Of a stretch of 64,000 nt of DNA, positions 59,540 through 64,000 are shown one piece after another. The DNA is from Thermophilibacter immobilis (GTDB taxonomy: Bacteria > Actinomycetota > Coriobacteriia > Coriobacteriales > Atopobiaceae). A model generated the notes under the pieces. That model did no database searches and was not told where the DNA came from. It saw only the letters and a program-made list of their open reading frames with translations. Made by a program: the position numbers and the translations under genes. The stretch lies in NCBI RefSeq assembly GCF_015277515.1, contig NZ_CP063767.1, positions 1,488,001-1,552,000 on the forward strand. Reading direction: 5' to 3'. Every line of letters begins with the position of its first letter. The first letter of the stretch is position 1.

Positions 59540-59575
59540 CCTCGGTCCCACGCCACACATTTCTAAGGAGGGACG

Positions 59576-60355
59576 ATGTTACTACAGGCACTACTTATCG
59601 GACTCATCGTGTTCATAGGCAAAGCCGACTACTTCGTCGGCACGGCCCTGCTCGGAAGGCCCCTCGTCTTGGGAGCCCTCGTCGGACTAGCGCTGGGGGA
59701 CGTCAGCACGGGCATCATCATCGGATTTCAGCTCGAGCTAGTCTTCATGGGAATGCAGGCGATAGGAGCCTCAGTCCCACCCGACATGATCGTGGGATCG
59801 GTCCTGGGGACCGCCTTCGCCCTCACGACCGGCAACGGCATCAACACAGCAATCACTATCGCCATGCCCGCTGCGGTGCTCTCCGCCTTTGTCGTCAACC
59901 TGTTCTACGGTGTCATAACCCCCATCATGGCCCGTTCGGCCGACAGGTTCGCTGAGCAGGACAACGACCGCGGCATCACTGCGATCTTCCTTGCCAACGG
60001 CTTCCTCTTTGACGTCACCTTTGCCATCATCGCGTTCGTAGCCTTTCTCTTTGGGGGCGACGCCGTCTCCGCACTCGTGGCAAGCATCCCGGCTTGGCTC
60101 ACCACGGGCATCGCCATCGCGACCGGCATCCTTCCCGCGCTCGGCTTCGCCCAGCTCGTGACCATGATCGTCTCCAAGCAGACCGCCGTCTTCCTGCTGC
60201 TCGGCTTTTTGCTGGCGGCCTACCTCAAGGTGCCCATCCTCGGCATCGTTTGCTTTGCCATCGTGATTGTCGGCGTCCTGATGATGGCGCACATCTTTAT
60301 TCCCTCGCAAAATCGCTCACTTGAGACGGAGGCTGACGATGACAACGAGTTCTAG
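59576..60355 (+). CDS. PTS mannose-family EIIC permease
   Basis: A 259-residue membrane subunit with several hydrophobic helices; it forms the sugar channel with EIID. 'LLGRPLVLGALVGLALGDVSTGIIIGFQLELVFMG' and 'SVPPDMIVGSVLGTAFALTTG' are the family blocks. The acidic C-terminal tail overlaps the EIID start by 17 bp. The ribosome-binding site is TAAGGAGGG. Confidence 0.95.
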   Translation: MLLQALLIGLIVFIGKADYFVGTALLGRPLVLGALVGLALGDVSTGIIIGFQLELVFMGMQAIGASVPPDMIVGSVLGTAFALTTGNGINTAITIAMPAAVLSAFVVNLFYGVITPIMARSADRFAEQDNDRGITAIFLANGFLFDVTFAIIAFVAFLFGGDAVSALVASIPAWLTTGIAIATGILPALGFAQLVTMIVSKQTAVFLLLGFLLAAYLKVPILGIVCFAIVIVGVLMMAHIFIPSQNRSLETEADDDNEF

Positions 60356-61160
60356 CGAGAAGAAACTCAGCAAGAAGGAACTCTCGAGCATCTTCTGGAG
60401 AACGTTCACCACCTCGCATGCCTGGCACTACGAGCGTCAGCAGCACCTGTCCTTCTGCTTCGCCATGATTCCGACTATCAAGAAGCTCTATGACAAGCCC
60501 GAGGATCGCATCGCGGCCTACAAGCGCCATCTCGAGTTCTACAACTGCCAGACGACCATGCAGCCTCTCATCACGAGCATCGTCGCAGCCATGGAGGAAG
60601 AGAACGCCAACAACGAGGAGTTCGACACGTCCTCGATCAGCTCCATGAAAGTCGCGCTCATGGGTCCCCTCGCGGGAATCGGAGACTCTCTCATCGCGGG
60701 AACCCTGCGCATCATCGCGACGGGCATCGTTGGCGGCTTGTGCATGGGCGGGAGCATCCTAGGCCCGATCCTCTTCCTCGCCCTCTACAACGTTATCACG
60801 ATTGCCTTGCGCTACCTGGGCGTTAAGTACGGCTACAACCTCGGTGAGAACATCATCTCCCAGGTGTCTGACGCGAGCGTAATGCAGAAGCTAACCGCCG
60901 CGCTCTCGATCGTCGGCCTCATGGTCATCGGGGGCATGATCGCCACCAACGTCGTAGTCACCACTCCCCTTGCGTTCGACCTCAGCGGTACGGCCTTCTC
61001 ACTCCAGGAGACGCTTGACTCCATCTTCCCGGCCCTCCTGCCCGTCGGAGTGTTCGCGGGCCTCTTTGCCCTCAATAAGAGGGGTGTCAACGTTCTTGCG
61101 CAGATTATCGGGATCATGGTGATCGGCGTTGTGCTGGGCATCTTCGGAATCCTTGGATAG
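60339..61160 (+). CDS. PTS mannose-family EIID component
   Basis: 273 residues starting MTTSSSEKKLSKKELSSIFWR (60339) behind GACGGAGG, inside the end of the IIC gene. 'FTTSHAWHYERQQHLSFCFAMIPTIKKLYD', 'FYNCQTTMQPLITSIVAAMEEE' and 'KVALMGPLAGIGDSLIAGTLRI' are the hallmark EIID motifs. Only a hydrophobic C-terminal region is membrane-spanning. Confidence 0.96.
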   Translation: MTTSSSEKKLSKKELSSIFWRTFTTSHAWHYERQQHLSFCFAMIPTIKKLYDKPEDRIAAYKRHLEFYNCQTTMQPLITSIVAAMEEENANNEEFDTSSISSMKVALMGPLAGIGDSLIAGTLRIIATGIVGGLCMGGSILGPILFLALYNVITIALRYLGVKYGYNLGENIISQVSDASVMQKLTAALSIVGLMVIGGMIATNVVVTTPLAFDLSGTAFSLQETLDSIFPALLPVGVFAGLFALNKRGVNVLAQIIGIMVIGVVLGIFGILG

Positions 61161-61168
61161 GAGTATGT

Positions 61169-61867
61169 ATGCTTGAGTTTTGTCTTGATACGGGCGATCT
61201 CGACATGGTAAGGAAGGCTAGCAAGATATATCCCCTCAACTGCTACAGCATGAACCCGAGCATCGCAGTCAGATGTCTCAAGGGCACGGGAAAGTCTTTC
61301 ATTCAAAATGCCCTGGACATCCGTGAGGTCATCGGTGAGGATGTGCCCTTCTTCCTCGAGGCCATGGGAGATACGGCTGAGGAGATGGTCGAGGACGCAC
61401 AGGCCATGGTCAAGGCGGTGCCCGGTAACACCCTCGTCAAGATTGCGGCATGCCCCGAGGGCTTCAAGGCCATTCGAATGCTCTGCGAGCTGGAAATTCC
61501 CACATCCTGCACCGCAATCTATACCTTCAATCAGGCCATGCTCGCCGCAATGGCCGGCGCCTCCTACGTCGCCGTGTACGTGAGCCGCCTTGACAAGAAT
61601 GGCGGAAATGGAATCGACGTCGTCCGGCGGATCAAGCAGGCGTTCCTTGGCCATGACATCAGCTGCGTCGTCAGCGCCGCCTCGCTTAAGACACCTCTTG
61701 CGCTACAGGAGGCCATCGAGGCCGGTGCCGATAATGTCACCGTGGACCTCGACATGCTCGACGCACTCGCTGTCCACCCCATGACCCAGAAGACCCTCGA
61801 GACCTTCAAGTCCGACTGGGAGGGCCTGTTCGGGAAAGGGATTCGCATAGCAAATATGGTCGACTAG
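61169..61867 (+). CDS. Fructose-6-phosphate aldolase/transaldolase-like protein 1
   Basis: A 232-residue small transaldolase (FSA/TalC size). The Schiff-base Lys is in 'GNTLVKIAACPEGFKAI', with the N-terminal 'FCLDTGDLDMVRKASKIYPLNCYSMNPSIA' (Asp, Asn) and 'AVYVSRLDKNGGNGI' (Tyr and Arg of the phosphate site). At the place of E. coli FSA Gln59 ('F-A-Q-V-M-A') it has Glu ('FLEAMGDT'), as in true transaldolases. FSA would split fructose 6-phosphate to dihydroxyacetone and glyceraldehyde 3-phosphate. A glycerol dehydrogenase in the same operon fits that product. Confidence 0.88.
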   Translation: MLEFCLDTGDLDMVRKASKIYPLNCYSMNPSIAVRCLKGTGKSFIQNALDIREVIGEDVPFFLEAMGDTAEEMVEDAQAMVKAVPGNTLVKIAACPEGFKAIRMLCELEIPTSCTAIYTFNQAMLAAMAGASYVAVYVSRLDKNGGNGIDVVRRIKQAFLGHDISCVVSAASLKTPLALQEAIEAGADNVTVDLDMLDALAVHPMTQKTLETFKSDWEGLFGKGIRIANMVD

Positions 61868-61920
61868 AGGCGAGCTCGCCTCGTGATAGGACCTCGCTCT
61901 TCAAAGGGCGAGGTCCTTCT
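61867..61920. other. Palindrome and terminator-like hairpin between the two aldolase genes
   Basis: GAGGCGAGCTCGCCTC (61867-61882) is a perfect 16-bp palindrome starting on the last base of the stop codon. It is followed by GGACCTCGC (61889-61897) paired with GCGAGGTCC (61908-61916) and then TTCTT. The second stem looks like a weak intrinsic terminator inside the operon, which would lower expression of the two last genes. Confidence 0.65.
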
Positions 61921-61936
61921 TGAAAGAAGGCCACCT

Positions 61937-62587
61937 ATGATTGAGCTCTGTCTGGTCAGCATGGATCCCGAGGAAATAAGATGTGTAACGGACGTCTACC
62001 CCTGCAACTGCTTCGCTGATAACCCTACCGTTGCCGTCCGTGCACTTGAGAGCGCCGATACTTCCTTCTTCGAGCGCTCCCGCGAGGTAAGATCGCTCGT
62101 AGGAGATGACGTCAAGCTCTATCTCGAGGTGATGGGCGACACCACAGACGAGATGGTCTCCGACGCGCAGCGAATCGTCGCCGAGGTGGGCGGAAACACA
62201 CTCGTGAAGATACCTGCCTGCCAAGAGGGTTATCGCGCCCTCGAGCGCCTCCGCGAACTGGGCATCCGTGCCTCCTGCACAGCCATCTTCGATGTTGGAC
62301 AGGCGCTTCTCGCCGCACGGGCGGGTGCAGTGTGCGTCGCCGTCTATGTGAGCCGTCTCGACCGACAGGGTTCGAGCGGACTGGGAGTCGTGCATCAGAT
62401 ACGCGCCGCCTTCGACCTGCATGACATCGACTGCATGGTGTGCGCGGCCTCGCTCAAGACGGCGTGCGACGTCGAGCAGGCCCTTCTCTGCGGAGCCCAA
62501 AACGTCACGGTCGACCTAAGCCTGCTCGAGGTAATGGCGTCCTCGCCTTTGGGTACGTCATCCGTAGGTTTTACTCAATCCAAATAG
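61937..62587 (+). CDS. Fructose-6-phosphate aldolase/transaldolase-like protein 2
   Basis: A 216-residue paralogue of the previous gene, starting MIELCLVSMDPEEIRCVTDVYPCNCFADNPTVAV. Catalytic Lys in 'GNTLVKIPACQEGYRAL', Tyr/Arg in 'AVYVSRLDRQGSSGLG', and again Glu ('YLEVMGDT') in place of FSA Gln59. The N-terminal strand is changed: D-T of the FSA 'LDTSD' motif reads 'LVSMD', so the conserved Asp6-equivalent is missing. It may have altered specificity. Partner or substitute for protein 1, possibly forming a hetero-oligomer (inference). Confidence 0.85.
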   Translation: MIELCLVSMDPEEIRCVTDVYPCNCFADNPTVAVRALESADTSFFERSREVRSLVGDDVKLYLEVMGDTTDEMVSDAQRIVAEVGGNTLVKIPACQEGYRALERLRELGIRASCTAIFDVGQALLAARAGAVCVAVYVSRLDRQGSSGLGVVHQIRAAFDLHDIDCMVCAASLKTACDVEQALLCGAQNVTVDLSLLEVMASSPLGTSSVGFTQSK

Positions 62588-62599
62588 GAAGGAACCGCC

Positions 62600-63712
62600 A
62601 TGCGCACGTGGGGATCCGTCGGACACTATCTGCAGGGACCGGACGTCATCGGTGAGGTCGGACGCTACGCAGGTCTCTTTGGCACGTCACACCTCTTTGT
62701 CATCGACTCGTTCGTACAAGGGCTTCTGGGCAAGCGGCTCTTCTCATCCTATGAGGCTCGTCCCGAGTGCTCTCACGAGACGGTGCTCTTTGAGGGAGAG
62801 ATCTCGCGTACCACAATCGCGGACATTGAGTCTCAAATCTGCGGAGCTCCCGACGTCATCGTAGCCGTAGGGGGCGGCAAGGTCATCGACGTGGCCAAGA
62901 TGCTCGCTGCGAAGCGCAAGGTGAGCCTCGTGGTCTGCCCGACCATCGCGGCGACAGACGCCCCCACAAGCGCGATGTCGATTCTCTACACCGACGACGG
63001 CACAATGAACGACATCGTTATCCACACCAAGAACCCTGATCTTGTCCTTGTTGACACTAGGGTCATTGCCAATGCACCCGTGAGGTTTCTCTCGGCGGGA
63101 ATCGGCGACGCGCTCTCAACCTACTACGAGGGCCTCTCGAACGAGAAGACGGGCCATGCCAACTACGTCTGGTGCGATACTGAGTCGGGGACTCAGACCC
63201 TGGCCGGCCGCGCTATAGCGCAGCAGTGCGCCGCCACGCTCGAGCGCGATGGCGCGTCGGCCGTCCAGGCCTGCCGAGAGAATCTCGTGACCCCCGCCCT
63301 CGAAAACGTTGTGGAGGCGAACGTTCTCATGAGCGGAATCGGCTTCGAGAACGTGGGCTGTTCGCTCGCGCACGGCCTCGGCAACGCCATGACAGTCGTT
63401 GCTCAAGGCGTGCGATCCCTGCACGGCGAGCGTGTGGGGTTCTCGACGCTGAGCCTGCTCGTTGCGGAGGACTATTCCTCAGAGCACATCGAGAGGGTGG
63501 CCAGGCTCTGCGTGTCCTGCGGCGTGCCCACAACGTTCGAGGAGCTCAACCTAAACCCCAGCGAGCAGGACCTGGAGATGATTGCCGATGCCGCCCTCGC
63601 CGCAGAATCGTGGGGAGCGAGCCCCGTGCATCTGCGCCGTGGCGAGGTTGTGGACCTCATGAAAGCGACCGACGCGCTCGGATGGAGTGTCCGAAAGGAG
63701 ATGGGCGCGTAG
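62600..63712 (+). CDS. gldA: Glycerol dehydrogenase-like iron/zinc alcohol dehydrogenase
   Basis: 370 residues, the GldA length, behind AGGAACC. 'VIVAVGGGKVIDVAKMLA' binds NAD, 'CPTIAATDAPTSAMSILYTDDG' and 'DTRVIANAPVRFLSAGIGDALSTYYE' (metal Asp) follow. 'CSLAHGLGNAMT' and 'SLHGERVGFSTL' supply the two metal His. Glycerol dehydrogenase interconverts glycerol and dihydroxyacetone. Next to fructose-6-phosphate aldolase-like genes it probably reduces dihydroxyacetone to glycerol, restoring NAD. In E. coli, gldA and the FSA gene fsaB/talC are also neighbours, beside a PTS gene. Confidence 0.88.
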   Translation: MRTWGSVGHYLQGPDVIGEVGRYAGLFGTSHLFVIDSFVQGLLGKRLFSSYEARPECSHETVLFEGEISRTTIADIESQICGAPDVIVAVGGGKVIDVAKMLAAKRKVSLVVCPTIAATDAPTSAMSILYTDDGTMNDIVIHTKNPDLVLVDTRVIANAPVRFLSAGIGDALSTYYEGLSNEKTGHANYVWCDTESGTQTLAGRAIAQQCAATLERDGASAVQACRENLVTPALENVVEANVLMSGIGFENVGCSLAHGLGNAMTVVAQGVRSLHGERVGFSTLSLLVAEDYSSEHIERVARLCVSCGVPTTFEELNLNPSEQDLEMIADAALAAESWGASPVHLRRGEVVDLMKATDALGWSVRKEMGA

Positions 63713-63730
63713 GTCCGGCTCCGTCCTGGC

Positions 63731-64000
63731 CTACTGCGTGACGATTCGACCGTCCTGAGAGATGACGAACCTAAACGAGGCCCGGTCGCCCCTCATCACT
63801 GACTTCGAGTAGTGAAGGGGCGTCCCGGCCTTGTCTCTTGTTATCTTATAGAGAATGTAGAGTGGAGATCCCACGATGCATGAGAGCAGGCGTGCCTCGT
63901 CCTCTCGCGCCGTAGAGACATCGATGGTAAGCTCCTCGACCCCAAGCTTGAGCCCATAGTGCTCAGAGAGCAGCTGATAGAGACTCATGTCCTCGCCCAG
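63731..64000 (-). CDS. GntR-family regulator, UTRA domain (5' end beyond the window)
   Basis: The visible 90 or so residues ('SLYQLLSEHYGLKLGVEELTIDVSTAREDEARLLSCIVGSPLYILYKITRDKAGTPLHYSKSVMRGDRASFRFVIS') are the C-terminal half of a UTRA effector domain, ending at a stop at 63731. The frame is open through the right edge, so the DNA-binding helix-turn-helix lies outside. It converges on gldA with an 18-bp gap. HutC/GntR regulators with UTRA domains sense sugars or sugar phosphates. It is the likely controller of the 57.7-63.7 kb operon. Confidence 0.85.
   Translation of the reverse strand: MGEDMSLYQLLSEHYGLKLGVEELTIDVSTAREDEARLLSCIVGSPLYILYKITRDKAGTPLHYSKSVMRGDRASFRFVISQDGRIVTQ

Overview
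The window is high-GC (by eye about two-thirds G+C), densely coded bacterial chromosome with short intergenic gaps. The gene set is class-II-fructose PTS, mannose-family PTS, AddAB recombination, a CGAAC-N4-GTTCG SOS box, desulfoferrodoxin, acyl-CoA fermentation enzymes and a hemerythrin/DUF438 protein. This fits an anaerobic or microaerophilic actinobacterium of the Coriobacteriia (Olsenella/Atopobiaceae-like). That assignment is inference from gene content and base composition. No rRNA, tRNA, CRISPR array, prophage or transposase gene was seen.

Left part (1-13.1 kb, all minus strand): rarA (cut by the left edge), dgt, an SGNH-hydrolase/GNAT fusion, a metallophosphoesterase, an orphan vsr mismatch endonuclease coupled to a Zn-dependent phospholipase-C-like protein, the arginine operon argC-argJ-argB-argD behind an AT-rich palindromic operator, and a DJ-1/PfpI protein.

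12.6-25.9 kb (minus strand): a run of twelve closely spaced genes reading PTS IIB, IIC, class II aldolase, glycerate kinase, acyl-CoA ligase, CoA-transferase, 3-hydroxyacyl-CoA dehydrogenase, thiolase, iron alcohol dehydrogenase, aldo-keto reductase, MFS transporter, PTS IIA, then a terminator. It joins uptake and cleavage of a phosphorylated sugar-like compound to short-chain hydroxyacyl-CoA metabolism. It has no enoyl-CoA hydratase or acyl-CoA dehydrogenase, so it is not a standard butyrate operon. Divergent from it is a plus-strand group: a membrane/PH-like protein, an AEC transporter, a PfkB-fold protein lacking its catalytic Asp, and a DUF956-like protein.

29.3-39.4 kb (minus strand): ruvC-ruvA-ruvB with an SOS box, an NAD-synthetase-like protein whose two active sites are both eroded, desulfoferrodoxin, a glutathionylspermidine-synthase-like ATP-grasp protein, and dnaE. 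40.1-43.0 kb (plus): DUF438/hemerythrin/PAS protein, double cupin, ogt. 43.3-50.0 kb (minus): addB-addA.

50.1-53.0 kb is a decayed patch: a yerC/trpR-like gene frameshifted in a G8 tract, a tandem array of about 73-bp hairpin units, a small gene without a proper start, and the C-terminal half of a glycerol kinase. 53.0-57.6 kb carries fucO-like, M20 peptidase, LysR and tatA genes. 57.7-63.7 kb (plus) is a strongly promoted operon: mannose-family PTS IIA, sugar-phosphate epimerase, IIB, IIC, IID, two fructose-6-phosphate-aldolase-like proteins and a glycerol dehydrogenase. A convergent GntR/UTRA regulator is cut by the right edge.

The least expected signal is a family of five intergenic elements (at about 1.1, 11.9, 39.6, 43.1 and 52.4 kb), 75-123 bp long. 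Their inverted ends differ from copy to copy, but they share a loop core resembling AACTGGGAAAACGCTG.
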